DNA of 64,000 nucleotides from Vannielia litorea (lineage in GTDB: Bacteria; Pseudomonadota; Alphaproteobacteria; Rhodobacterales; Rhodobacteraceae), in NCBI RefSeq assembly GCF_019801175.1, contig NZ_JAHVJR010000001.1:62001-126000 (forward strand), given 5' to 3'. The position numbers and the translations under genes are program-made. The notes below the pieces were generated by a model. It was not told where the DNA came from, made no database searches, and saw nothing but the letters and a program-made list of their open reading frames with translations. Positions 7,282-14,827 of this stretch are shown in pieces; position 1 is the first letter of the stretch; each line of letters starts with the position of its first letter.

Positions 7282-7820
7282 GCGTAGGCCTCCATGCCGC
7301 CCTCGGTGGAGCTTCCCGGGCCGGGGTGGCGCCAGATGTGCACGGTGCCGTGGCGCTCGTGGGCGAAGTCGCCATCGGGGCGGGCACCCATGCGCTCGGC
7401 GACACGGGCGGAGGCCTGGTTGCCGGGCTTCACGAGGCTGATGGCGGTTTGCCAGCCCAGCACGTCGTAGGCATAGGCGCGGGCGGCCAGCGCGGCCTCG
7501 GTGGCATAGCCGCGGCCCTCGTGGCCTGCGAAGAGATCCCAGCCGATCTCCGGCTCGGGCCAGCCTTCGGGGGCGAAGAGGCCGACGAGGCCTGCCGTCT
7601 TGGCGCCGCCTTTCACATCGACGATCCAGCGGCCGAAGCCTGCCAGCGTCCAGTGGCCGATTTCCATGGCGAGCATACGCCAGCTGCCTTCGCGGTTCAG
7701 CGGGCCGCCGACATACTTGGCGCGGTCGGAGGCGTAGAAGGCCGCGAAGGGCTCGAAATCGCCCATGTCGGGCGCGCGCAGGATGAGGCGCTCGGTTTCC
7801 AGCGTCGGGATATCGGTCAT
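7278..7820 (-). CDS. GNAT-family N-acetyltransferase (copy 3 of 5)
   Basis: 180 residues. LETERLILRAPDMGDFEPFAAFYAS opens the fold; GGAKTAGLVGLFAPEGWPEPEIGWDLFAGHEGRGYATEAALAARAYAY carries the central sheet and the acetyl-CoA loop (EGRGYA); NQASARVAERMGARPD is the late helix. The GWPEPEIGW segment is shared nearly word for word with copies 1 and 5, pointing to local duplication. Upstream and downstream overlaps are 4 nt each. Confidence 0.85.
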   Translation of the reverse strand: MTDIPTLETERLILRAPDMGDFEPFAAFYASDRAKYVGGPLNREGSWRMLAMEIGHWTLAGFGRWIVDVKGGAKTAGLVGLFAPEGWPEPEIGWDLFAGHEGRGYATEAALAARAYAYDVLGWQTAISLVKPGNQASARVAERMGARPDGDFAHERHGTVHIWRHPGPGSSTEGGMEAYA

Positions 7821-8371
7821 TCCGGCCTCCGGTGACGCCAGATGAAGAGATCCGGGTTGGGCGAGGGGATGCGGTCGGCACCCAGTCGCTTGGCCAGCGA
7901 ATTGGAGCGGCTGTTGAAGCTGTCGACGTAGCTGACCATCGAGGGCAGGCCGAGCAGGCAGAAGCCGATCTCGCGCGCGGCCTCGGCGGCCTCGCGTGCA
8001 AGGCCCTTGCCCTCATGCGCCTCGGTGAAGAACCAGCCCAGCTCGGGCTCCTCGTCACCCGGCTCGAAACCGATCTGGACGAAACCGGCCAGCGCGCCCT
8101 CGTGCATCACCGCCCAAAGGCCGTGGCCGCGCAGCAGCCAGCAGCCGACCATTGCGGCGAAGTCGCGGAAGGCCTCGTTACGGCCCACCGGCCCGCCGAG
8201 ACCGCGCCCGCGCACCGGGTCGCAGGCGATCTCGGCGTAGGTGTCGAAGTCGGTCAGCGTGGCCGGGCGCAGCCGGGTGCGGGCGGTGTCGGCCACCGGC
8301 AGCATGGCCGAGACCTGCGCGGCCAGCCGGGCGGCGGCGCCGGGGATCGGGGTTTCGTGGGGCGCGGGCAT
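7817..8371 (-). CDS. GNAT-family N-acetyltransferase (copy 4 of 5)
   Basis: 184 residues from ATG 8371, one base after the stop of copy 5. It has an extra N-terminal segment of about 25 residues before DTARTRLRPATLTDFDTYAEIA. The acetyl-CoA region is PELGWFFTEAHEGKGLAREAAEAAREIGF, and the late helix is NSRSNSLAKRLGADR. Most divergent of the five in the middle (a DEEPELGW insert), so its acceptor may differ. Confidence 0.85.
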   Translation of the reverse strand: MPAPHETPIPGAAARLAAQVSAMLPVADTARTRLRPATLTDFDTYAEIACDPVRGRGLGGPVGRNEAFRDFAAMVGCWLLRGHGLWAVMHEGALAGFVQIGFEPGDEEPELGWFFTEAHEGKGLAREAAEAAREIGFCLLGLPSMVSYVDSFNSRSNSLAKRLGADRIPSPNPDLFIWRHRRPE

Positions 8372-8372
8372 G

Positions 8373-8894
8373 TCAGGCGTGCTCCGGCTTTGGGTGGCGG
8401 TAGACGTGGGTGTCTGCGCGGGTTTCGCCCTCGGGGAGGGGGGCCTCGGCGTCATCCACGGCGCCAAGACGGCGGGCGAGGGCGACGGAGCGGGCGTTGC
8501 CGGGGGCGATGTAGCTGACGAGGGTAGAGAGGCCGCCCGGCCCGAAGGCCCAATCACGCGCGGCCTGCGCGGCCTCGAAGGCGATGCCCTTGCCCTCATG
8601 GGCTGGCCAGACCGTCCAGCCCAACTCGGTCTCGGGCCAATGGGCCATGCGGTTGACCGAGACCTGCCCGGCAAAGGTGCCGTCGGCCAGCTCGACCGAC
8701 CAGCCGCCGTGGCCCCGGAGCGGCCAGTTGGCGACCTCGGAGGCGAAATAGGCCCATGTCTGCTCGTGGGTGAACGGGCCGCCCATATGCACCGACCAGT
8801 CGCTGGCCATGAGCGCCGCGATCGTCTCGAAATCCTCGATCCGATAGGGGCGCAGGCGCAGGCGCTCGGTGGTCAGGGTGGGGGCGGTGGTCAT
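8373..8894 (-). CDS. GNAT-family N-acetyltransferase (copy 5 of 5)
   Basis: 173 residues, first GNAT gene after ffh (3-nt gap). LTTERLRLRPYRIEDFETIAALMAS, GTFAGQVSVNRMAHWPETELGWTVWPAHEGKGIAFEAAQAARDWAFG (acetyl-CoA loop EGKGIA), then NARSVALARRLGAVDD. Closest in layout to copies 2 and 3. Position directly behind ffh means it is likely expressed with the signal-recognition particle gene. Confidence 0.85.
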   Translation of the reverse strand: MTTAPTLTTERLRLRPYRIEDFETIAALMASDWSVHMGGPFTHEQTWAYFASEVANWPLRGHGGWSVELADGTFAGQVSVNRMAHWPETELGWTVWPAHEGKGIAFEAAQAARDWAFGPGGLSTLVSYIAPGNARSVALARRLGAVDDAEAPLPEGETRADTHVYRHPKPEHA

Positions 8895-8897
8895 GGC

Positions 8898-10418
8898 TTA
8901 CTTCTTCTTGCCGAAGCCGGAGAGACCGGGGGGAAGGGCGCCGCCGCCGAGGCCGGGGAGGCCGCCGGGCAGGCCACCGCCGCCCATGCCACCCAAGGCC
9001 TTGCCGAGACCGGCGGGCATTTTGCCCCCAGCCATCTGGGCGCGCGCGGCCTCCATCTCGGCCTCCGAGGGGCCGCCTTTGCCGAACATGCCTTTCATGG
9101 CCTGTTTCAGCATGCCGCCCTTGCCCATCTTCTTCATCATGTCGGCCATCTGCCGGTGCATCTTCAGCAGCTTGTTCAGCTCGCTGACTTCCTGCCCGGC
9201 GCCTGCCGCGATGCGCTTCTTGCGGGAGGCCTGAAGCAGGCCGGGGTTGGCCCGCTCCTTCTTGGTCATCGACTGGATCAGCGCGATCTGGTGGCGGAAG
9301 ATGGTGTCATCAAAGCCGCTCTCTTCGACCTGCTTGGCCATTTTGCCCATGCCAGGCATCATCTTCATCATGCCTTCCATGCCGCCCATCTTGAGCATCT
9401 GCTCGAGCTGCATGCGCAGGTCGTTCATGTTGAACTGACCTTTCTGGAAACGCTTCATCATGCGCTCGGCCTGCTCGGCCTCGATGGTCTCCTGCGCCTT
9501 TTCGACGAGGGCCACGATATCGCCCATGCCGAGGATCCGGCCGGCGATCTGCTCGGGGCGGAACTCCTCGAGCGCCTCCATCTTCTCGCCGAGGCCGACG
9601 AACTTGATCGGCTTGCCGGTGACGGCGCGCATGGAAAGCGCCGCGCCGCCGCGACCGTCGCCGTCCATCCGGGTGAGGACCACGCCGGAGATGCCGATCT
9701 TGCCGTCGAACTCCTCGGCCACCTCGACGGCGACCTGGCCGGTGAGGCCATCGACCACGAGGAGCGTTTCGCGCGGCTTGACGGCGTTGCGGACGTCTTC
9801 GACCTCGCCCATCAGCTTTTCGTCGATCTGGAGGCGACCGGCGGTGTCGAGCATGTAGACGTCATAGCCGCCCATCGTCGCCTGCTGCTGGGCGCGCTTG
9901 GCGATCTGCACGGCGGTCTGGCCTTCGACGATGGGGAGGGTATCGACCCCGATCTGGCGGCCCAGCACCTCGAGCTGCTGCATGGCGGCGGGGCGGTAGA
10001 TGTCGAGCGAGGCCATCAGCACGCGCTTGCCCTGCTTCTCCTTCAGCCGCTTGGCGATCTTGGCGGTGGTGGTGGTTTTACCGCCGCCCTGCAGACCGAC
10101 CATCAGGATCGGGGCAGGGGCGTTATCGACCTTCAGCTCGCCGGGCTCGCCTTCGCCCTCCAGCACATGCACCAGCTCGTCATGGACGATCTTCACCACT
10201 TGCTGGCCGGGGGTGACCGATTTTGTCACGGCCTGGCCGGTAGCCTTTTCCTGCACCGCTTTCACGAAGTCGCGGGCCACAGGCAGGGAGACGTCGGCCT
10301 CCAGCAGCGCGACGCGGACCTCGCGGAGGGCTGTTTTTACGTCATCCTCGGAGAGGGCGCCCTGCTTGGTCAGCCGATCGAATACGCCGGAGAGACGTTC
10401 GGACAGATTTTCAAACAT
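8898..10418 (-). CDS. ffh: Signal recognition particle GTPase Ffh
   Basis: 506 residues. Binds 4.5S RNA and signal sequences of nascent membrane proteins and docks to FtsY. N domain (MFENLSERLSGVFDRL), G domain with G1 loop GLQGGGKTTTTAKIA near residues 105-120, G3 DTAGRLQID, G4-like TRMDGDGRGGAAL, and a methionine-rich M domain ending in a glycine/proline-rich tail (GGMGGGGLPGGLPGLGGG). The start is taken at the ATG at 10418, where homology begins; the upstream open frame is not conserved-looking. It heads a minus-strand run that continues to rpsP. Confidence 0.97.
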   Translation of the reverse strand: MFENLSERLSGVFDRLTKQGALSEDDVKTALREVRVALLEADVSLPVARDFVKAVQEKATGQAVTKSVTPGQQVVKIVHDELVHVLEGEGEPGELKVDNAPAPILMVGLQGGGKTTTTAKIAKRLKEKQGKRVLMASLDIYRPAAMQQLEVLGRQIGVDTLPIVEGQTAVQIAKRAQQQATMGGYDVYMLDTAGRLQIDEKLMGEVEDVRNAVKPRETLLVVDGLTGQVAVEVAEEFDGKIGISGVVLTRMDGDGRGGAALSMRAVTGKPIKFVGLGEKMEALEEFRPEQIAGRILGMGDIVALVEKAQETIEAEQAERMMKRFQKGQFNMNDLRMQLEQMLKMGGMEGMMKMMPGMGKMAKQVEESGFDDTIFRHQIALIQSMTKKERANPGLLQASRKKRIAAGAGQEVSELNKLLKMHRQMADMMKKMGKGGMLKQAMKGMFGKGGPSEAEMEAARAQMAGGKMPAGLGKALGGMGGGGLPGGLPGLGGGALPPGLSGFGKKK

Positions 10419-10592
10419 GCTCTCGGCCCTCCTTAGGCCCCTTGGTGACATGCCCTCCCCAGATGGGTCGGACGGCTCGAAACGCAACCTTCAATGCACA
10501 GATGCCCCCGTGGGCGAAACTCGCTGACGGGGGGCGATCCTGGTGGCCGCAGGACCGGAAGCGTTGGAGACTCCCGGAGATTTGGGGCGGCT

Positions 10593-11132
10593 TTACGCCT
10601 GCGGTGGGCTTGAGTCAACCATCGTGGGCTCTGCCGTAGGGTCTTGCAGCAGCCAGCGCAGCACGGCGCGGGCGGGCTCCGTGGCGGTGGGCTGGTTGGT
10701 GTAGGTGGTCAGCAGCGGGTGCGGCCCGGCGGGGGTGAGCAGGGTGGGGCGGAAGGCGACATCGGTGACCATGCGGCGCTTGCCGGTGGCCGGGTCTTTC
10801 TGGCGAAAGCGGCGCTCGGTGCGTTCGACGGCAACGCCGATGACCTGCGCCAGCGGCAGGGTCTCGTGCCGCGCCCGCAGCACGGCGCGGTGGCGGAAGG
10901 TCACGGTGTCGCTGCGCCGGTCGAAGCTGATCTCGGTGGTGTGGGTGGCCACGGCGAGGATGTAGCTCCACACGAGGGCGAAGAGCACCAGCAGTGCGCC
11001 GCCGGGGGCGAGCAGCAGGGGCACGCCGCTGGAGGGGGCGAGGGCGATGAGGATGAAGCCGGCGAGCAGCACCGCGAGGGTGATGAGAAAGATCACCAGC
11101 GGCGCCCGGCCTGCGCCTTGTTGCAGCACCAA
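10593..11132 (-). CDS. Small membrane protein, tandem set member 3
   Basis: About 179 residues. No ATG exists near the N-terminus; TTG at 11132 or GTG at 11129 are the first usable starts after the stop of the preceding gene, 26 nt upstream. Two hydrophobic helices (about residues 13-33 and 42-64) are followed by a beta-rich, basic domain (TTEISFDRRSDTVTFRHRAVLRARHETLPLAQVIGVAVE) that resembles the membrane-anchored PH-like small proteins. No assigned family. Same layout as the two genes before it: two helices, then a strand-rich domain with arginine-rich turns. Confidence 0.6.
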   Translation of the reverse strand: MVLQQGAGRAPLVIFLITLAVLLAGFILIALAPSSGVPLLLAPGGALLVLFALVWSYILAVATHTTEISFDRRSDTVTFRHRAVLRARHETLPLAQVIGVAVERTERRFRQKDPATGKRRMVTDVAFRPTLLTPAGPHPLLTTYTNQPTATEPARAVLRWLLQDPTAEPTMVDSSPPQA

Positions 11133-11158
11133 TAGCTCGGGGGTTTCAGTCAGGGTTT

Positions 11159-11632
11159 TTACCGCTCTGCCCCGAGCCAGTCGTTCACTCGTGTGGCGAG
11201 GCGCTCGGCGCTGCGGCGCGAGCCGGCCGCTTGCAGAGTGACGGGGCGGCCCTCGGAGAGCAGCTGCATCCGCCACGTGGAGCCGCCCGGCCCGGAGCGG
11301 CGCGCGATCTTTGAGGCGGAGGCGCGGTGCAGGCCCGGCACCTCGTGGCGTTTCAGCACACGCTCCCACGGGCCGCGGCGAATATGGAGCAGGGTGCCAT
11401 CGGTGCGGTTGAGCACGTATTCGACCGGGCTGAGCAGGAGCAGGACGGCGAGCGGAGCCAGAACGAGGCCCACCGGCAGCACGAACCAGCCGCCGTTCTC
11501 GCCGCGCTCGGTGAGGATATCGGCCAGGGCGAAGCCGAGGCAGAGCAGGGCGAGGGCGAGCAGGATCAGCCCGGGCCAGACACCGCTGGCGCGCAGCACG
11601 AGCCTGTCGGCGGTGCGCTCCTTCTGCCTCAT
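11159..11632 (-). CDS. Small membrane protein, tandem set member 2
   Basis: 157 residues. Two hydrophobic helices near residues 16-40 and 47-68, then SPVEYVLNRTDGTLLHIRRGPWERVLKRHEVPGLHRASASK, a strand-rich section of the same type as in the adjacent genes, and a terminal amphipathic helix (RRSAERLATRVNDWLG). No named domain was recognised. The start overlaps the stop of the gene before it (ATGA), indicating translational coupling. Confidence 0.7.
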   Translation of the reverse strand: MRQKERTADRLVLRASGVWPGLILLALALLCLGFALADILTERGENGGWFVLPVGLVLAPLAVLLLLSPVEYVLNRTDGTLLHIRRGPWERVLKRHEVPGLHRASASKIARRSGPGGSTWRMQLLSEGRPVTLQAAGSRRSAERLATRVNDWLGAER

Positions 11633-12108
11633 TCGGCGGGGTCGGCGGATGGCCGGGCGCCCGCCGCGAGCCAGGCCTCAACCTCGGCCCGCAGGTCTCG
11701 CGCCGGGCCGGGCGCGCCGAAGCCGCGCAGCGCGATGGGCGCGTCTCCGGTGAGCAGGAGTGTGCGGTGGATTGTGAGGTCGGTGCTGTCCGGGGTGCGG
11801 GAGGGCAGGCTGACACGGTCGCAGGTGACGCCCTCGATCCGGCTAAAGGGTGTGGAATGGCGCAGGCGGCCGAGCGCGCTGCGCTCCTCGACCCGGCCAG
11901 CGGCACGGTCGATCACCGTGAAGGGGGCGGGGCGGAGGTGCCAGAGCAGGGGGAGCACCAGCAGGATGCCCGACGCGCCGAGCCAGAGCGGCAGCGGGGT
12001 GAGCGCCCCGGCGAGCACCAGAGCGCCGCCTGCGACCGAGAGCCACACCGCCCAAGGCTGCGGCGCCGGGTGGGGGCGCAGGGTGAGCCGGGGGCCGCGC
12101 GCTGTCAT
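11629..12108 (-). CDS. Small membrane protein, tandem set member 1
   Basis: 159 residues, first of three. Hydrophobic segments near residues 18-35 and 42-56, then FTVIDRAAGRVEERSALGRLRHSTPFSRIEGVTCDRV, a strand-rich region with the same D-R-x-x-x-R-V pattern as in member 3, and a closing helix (ARDLRAEVEAWLAAGA). Function unknown. It is divergent from the LysR regulator at 12461, with 352 nt between them. Confidence 0.7.
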   Translation of the reverse strand: MTARGPRLTLRPHPAPQPWAVWLSVAGGALVLAGALTPLPLWLGASGILLVLPLLWHLRPAPFTVIDRAAGRVEERSALGRLRHSTPFSRIEGVTCDRVSLPSRTPDSTDLTIHRTLLLTGDAPIALRGFGAPGPARDLRAEVEAWLAAGARPSADPAE

Positions 12109-12460
12109 GCTTGGGTGTCCTCTCCCATGCAGCCATTACCGCCCGCGTGGGACGCAAGGTCAAGGTGCCGCCGTCAATGCTGTGCAGGAAGTTTGGGATG
12201 CTTGCGACGAAAACCGGCGGCTGGTGCGTATCACCCCCGAGCGCCGTTCACGCGGCCTCACATTTGAGCGGTTTGGCAGGATCTGGCTTGAGCCTGGGGA
12301 AAATGCGGCGAGGCTTCTTGCGGCGGGCGTCAGAGATGCTAATCTATACTGAACGGTTCAGAACACATTTTGGTGTCCGCCCCTTGCGCTGGCGCACAGA
12401 AAACAGGAAGGTCGTGTCTCTATGTTGGATGGTGAACAATTTTCGGCCGGAGGTCGACGG
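12109..12460. promoter_or_regulatory. Divergent intergenic region with a 13-bp palindrome
   Basis: No convincing gene. It separates the membrane-protein set from the LysR gene. At 12349-12361 there is a perfect palindrome CTGAAC-G-GTTCAG, and 12 nt further an imperfect dyad ACAC-ATTTTG-GTGT. The first resembles a repressor or activator operator; its closeness to the regulator start (100 nt) suggests autoregulation, but LysR operators usually follow T-N11-A and this one fits a TetR-type dyad as well. Confidence 0.4.
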
Positions 12461-13345
12461 ATGAACAGCCTTGATGCCTGGGACGAGGTGCGCACGGCTT
12501 ACCACGTGGCGCGGGTCGGCACCGTCTCTGGCGCGGCGGATGCGCTGGGCGTGCACCATGCCACGGTGATCCGCCACATCGACGCGCTGGAACAGCGGCT
12601 CGGCACAAAGCTCTTTCAGCGCCACGCGCGGGGCTACACCGCCACTGAGGCCGGGCTGGACCTGTTGCAGGTGGCCAAGGCGACCGACGACCAGTTCAGC
12701 CAGCTAGCGGGCCGGATCAAGGGTCGGGGCGAGGAGGTGACCGGCGAGCTGATCGTGACCTCGATCCCCTCGCTCTCACCCTCGCTGTCGGCCACGCTGG
12801 CGCGCTACTCGCGGGCGAACCCGCAGGTGGTGCTGCGCTTCATGACCGACGAGCGGCTGTTCCGGCTGGAATATGGCGAGGCCCATGTGGCCATTCGCGC
12901 GGGCAAGCGGCCCGACCAGCCCGACAACGTGGTGCAGAAGTTCTTCGAACTGAGCCACGCGCTCTATGCCACGCAGGATTACGTGGAAGAGATGGGCGCG
13001 CTCGACGAGGGCGACATGGCGCGGCACCGGTTTGTCAGCGAAGACGACCGCGAGAGCCGGGCGCCGTTCTATCGTTGGCTGCACGACATGGTGCCCGACC
13101 GCTGCATCAGCTACCGCGCCTCGGCGCAGCGCTCTGTGGTGGATGCGATCCGGGCCGGGGCGGGCGTGGGCTTCTTGCCGGTGGACGTGGGTGAGCGCGC
13201 GCCCGATCTGGTGCAGATGATGCCGACGCGGGAAGAGTGGACGGCCACGGTGTGGCTTGTGACCCACGTGGACCTGCACCGCACGGCCAAGGTGCAATCG
13301 ATCCTGACCCATCTGAAAGAGGATTTTGATCCGGGCAGTTTTTGA
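12461..13345 (+). CDS. LysR-family transcriptional regulator
   Basis: 294 residues from ATG 12461; the conserved region begins here (NSLDAWDEVRTAYHVARVGTVSGAADALGVHHATVIRHIDALEQRLGTKLFQRH), a complete LysR winged helix-turn-helix at residues 5-62. The rest is a periplasmic-binding-protein-like effector domain (ELIVTSIPSLSPSLSATLARYSRANPQVVLRFM, then RAGAGVGFLPVDVG). LysR regulators bind near their own promoter and a divergent target. Here the divergent neighbour is the tandem membrane-protein set. The effector is unknown. Confidence 0.9.
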   Translation: MNSLDAWDEVRTAYHVARVGTVSGAADALGVHHATVIRHIDALEQRLGTKLFQRHARGYTATEAGLDLLQVAKATDDQFSQLAGRIKGRGEEVTGELIVTSIPSLSPSLSATLARYSRANPQVVLRFMTDERLFRLEYGEAHVAIRAGKRPDQPDNVVQKFFELSHALYATQDYVEEMGALDEGDMARHRFVSEDDRESRAPFYRWLHDMVPDRCISYRASAQRSVVDAIRAGAGVGFLPVDVGERAPDLVQMMPTREEWTATVWLVTHVDLHRTAKVQSILTHLKEDFDPGSF

Positions 13346-13351
13346 TCCGGG

Positions 13352-13651
13352 TCAAACCCCCTGCATCAATGTGTCCGTTGCGCGGGTGATCTCGTCGGCG
13401 CTTTCGGAGAGCGAGGCGATGGGCGCGGAGAGAATGCGTTGCGGCACGGCGGCCATGAGCTGGGTTGCCATCAGATATCTTTCGCCTTTCACCTCAAACA
13501 GCGGATTGAGGTAGCGGATCGGCGGTGGGGCGTTGTCTGCGGGCAGGAGCGGTACGACCAGCCGGGTGTTCAGACCACTCAGAAGGTCGGACTGTATGTC
13601 GAGCAGGAGCGTGCTGCCGGTATCTCCCCGGTAGACATCGAAGCGGGCCAT
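13352..13651 (-). CDS. ccdB: CcdB-family toxin
   Basis: 99 residues. Opens ARFDVYRGDTGSTLLLDIQSDLLSGLNTRLVVPLLP and ends LSESADEITRATDTLM, close to the 101-residue CcdB pattern that poisons DNA gyrase: the N-terminal strand F-x-V-Y, the D-I-Q-S-D-L-L segment and the mid-protein P-x-L-N-P-x-F-x-V. Its ATG at 13651 shares its A with the antitoxin stop (TGATG), the standard antitoxin-toxin coupling. It faces the LysR gene tail to tail with 6 nt between. Chromosomal CcdB copies may be silent, so activity is not implied. Confidence 0.85.
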   Translation of the reverse strand: MARFDVYRGDTGSTLLLDIQSDLLSGLNTRLVVPLLPADNAPPPIRYLNPLFEVKGERYLMATQLMAAVPQRILSAPIASLSESADEITRATDTLMQGV

Positions 13652-13878
13652 CAGAACATGCGGTGATGCGCGAGCGGCAGGCCGTTTTCCTCGACCCAGT
13701 CGTTGGCGGCCGATATCGCCTTTGCGTTCTCGCGCTTCCAAGCCTCTTCCTTGAGAGATTGCACCGCTCGGCTGAGGCCATCTTCAGCGGCTCTGCTGAG
13801 GTTGACGCCGAGCGCGCGGGCCTCGGCGAGCAGTGCCGCGTCGAGGGAGAGGTTGGTGGCTTTGCGTGCAGACTCCAT
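13651..13878 (-). CDS. ccdA: CcdA-family antitoxin
   Basis: 75 residues. ESARKATNLSLDAALLAEARALGVNLSRAAEDGL is the ribbon-helix-helix DNA-binding half, and the C-terminal half with W-K-R-E-N-A-K-A-I, N-D-W-V-E-E-N-G-L-P is the CcdB-wrapping tail, including the conserved N-x-W-V-E-x-x-G-L-P. A good AGGAGG lies upstream. Two identical palindromes just upstream form the likely autoregulatory operator. Confidence 0.88.
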   Translation of the reverse strand: MESARKATNLSLDAALLAEARALGVNLSRAAEDGLSRAVQSLKEEAWKRENAKAISAANDWVEENGLPLAHHRMF

Positions 13879-13889
13879 GTACGCCTCCT

Positions 13890-13910
13890 ATGCGCATAAT
13901 CTATGCGCAT
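13890..13910. promoter_or_regulatory. Twin-palindrome operator of the ccdAB pair
   Basis: Two perfect copies of the 8-bp palindrome ATGCGCAT, at 13890-13897 and 13903-13910, centres 13 bp apart. They lie between the ccdA start and its probable promoter (an A/T-rich TATGCGCATAATCT run). Ribbon-helix-helix antitoxins such as CcdA bind short repeated palindromes of this kind, so cooperative autorepression is likely. Confidence 0.7.
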
Positions 13911-13934
13911 GCTGTGCAGTCGGCAAGCCTGCCC

Positions 13935-14282
13935 CTATTCCTCTTCCTCCATCCGCAGTTCCTCGCCCAGAAACCGCTCGAAGGCGTCGAGGTTGACCGG
14001 CTCGAACTGGCCGAAGCCCTGCATCCAGACGGAGGCGCCCTTCATGGCGTCGGGCTCCAGCTTGCACCACTTCACCCGCCCGCGCTTCTCTTGGGTGATC
14101 AACCCGGCGCTGGCGAGGATGGTGAGGTGCTTGGAGATCGCGGCGAGGCTCATCTCGAAGGGGTCGGCCACATCGGTGACGGCCATGTCGTCCTCCAGCA
14201 GCATGGCGAGGATCGCCCGCCGGGTGGGGTCGGCGAGGGCGGCGAAGACCGTATCGAGCGAGGGTTTGACGCGGGGTGCCAT
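13935..14282 (-). CDS. ArsR-family transcriptional regulator
   Basis: 115 residues from ATG 14282. Winged helix: PSLDTVFAALADPTRRAILAMLLEDDMAVTDVADPFEMSLAAISKHLTILASAGLITQEKRGRVKWCKLEPDAM. The D-P-T-R-R-A-I-L pattern and lack of metal-site cysteines place it in the SdpR-like ArsR group that usually represses its own operon. A second ATG at 14321 would add 13 residues but lies inside the palindromic operator, so the shorter start is preferred. It is transcribed away from the atpI operon. Confidence 0.85.
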   Translation of the reverse strand: MAPRVKPSLDTVFAALADPTRRAILAMLLEDDMAVTDVADPFEMSLAAISKHLTILASAGLITQEKRGRVKWCKLEPDAMKGASVWMQGFGQFEPVNLDAFERFLGEELRMEEEE

Positions 14283-14313
14283 TGCGCGGCGATAGGGCCC
14301 GGGCAAGGGATCG

Positions 14314-14329
14314 TCAACCATCTGGTTGA
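14314..14329. promoter_or_regulatory. ArsR operator palindrome
   Basis: 16-bp perfect dyad TCAACCA-TC-TGGTTGA immediately upstream of the ArsR coding start. Repressors of this ArsR group are known to bind T-C-A-A-C-C-A type palindromes, so autorepression is expected. Confidence 0.7.
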
Positions 14330-14431
14330 ATATGCTGCGGGGCCGGAAATGGGGCCAATCGCCCGCGATCAAGCCTGCGGCGGTTTGGCAAATCGAAGCA
14401 ATTTCAGCATCTTACCCGGATTAACACGCAA

Positions 14432-14460
14432 TTGACTCTGCCCGCCCCGCTCCCTAATTT
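14432..14460 (+). promoter_or_regulatory. Promoter of the F0 ATP synthase operon
   Basis: TTGACT at 14432-14437, a 17-nt GC-rich spacer, and TAATTT at 14455-14460. This is an almost ideal housekeeping promoter. It lies 28 nt upstream of the atpI start codon and just behind the ArsR operator. Confidence 0.7.
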
Positions 14461-14488
14461 CCGCGCAACTGTCGAAGGGGGCATTTGC

Positions 14489-14827
14489 ATGGCCGGCTCG
14501 GGTGACGAGCAGCGACTTGACGAGCTGGACGCTAAGCTCGCGGCGCATAAAGCCAAATACGCGCCGCCCCCTCCGAAGGACGATCACTACCACGCCGCCT
14601 CGCAGGGCTGGCGGATGGTGATCGAGCTGGTCTCGGGCCTCGGGATCGGCGTTGCTGTCGGGTATGGGCTCGACGTGCTGTTCGGCACGCTGCCCCTCTT
14701 CCTGGTGGTGTTCACATTGCTGGGCTTTGCCGCCGGTGTCCGCGTGATGATGCGCACGGCAGCAGAGTTTCAAAACGCCCCGAAAGCGCGGGCAGAGGAC
14801 GAGAAGAGGGACGAAGATGGCGACTGA
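14489..14827 (+). CDS. atpI: AtpI, ATP synthase assembly factor
   Basis: 112 residues. Soluble charged N-terminus (about 45 residues) followed by two membrane helices: WRMVIELVSGLGIGVAVGYGLDVLFG and TLPLFLVVFTLLGFAAGVRVMM. AtpI is not part of the enzyme but aids assembly of the c-ring. It is the first gene of the F0 operon; it overlaps the start of atpB by 11 nt. Confidence 0.9.
   Translation: MAGSGDEQRLDELDAKLAAHKAKYAPPPPKDDHYHAASQGWRMVIELVSGLGIGVAVGYGLDVLFGTLPLFLVVFTLLGFAAGVRVMMRTAAEFQNAPKARAEDEKRDEDGD

Noticed and set aside
8241..10436. Long open frame of about 730 codons on the plus strand opposite ffh and two GNAT genes
   Set aside because: Histidine- and leucine-rich nonsense pattern typical of the antisense of a high-GC gene; ffh on the minus strand has full family motifs.
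10419..10592. 4.5S SRP RNA gene next to ffh
   Set aside because: The conserved GGAA/GCAG loop of SRP RNA is not found in this gap.
12349..12361. Assigning the palindrome to the LysR regulator as a proven operator
   Set aside because: The dyad lacks the T-N11-A form typical of LysR sites; kept only as an unassigned site.
12111..12464. Possible 117-codon gene in the LysR upstream gap
   Set aside because: Composition not protein-like, no ribosome site, and it runs into the LysR start in another frame.
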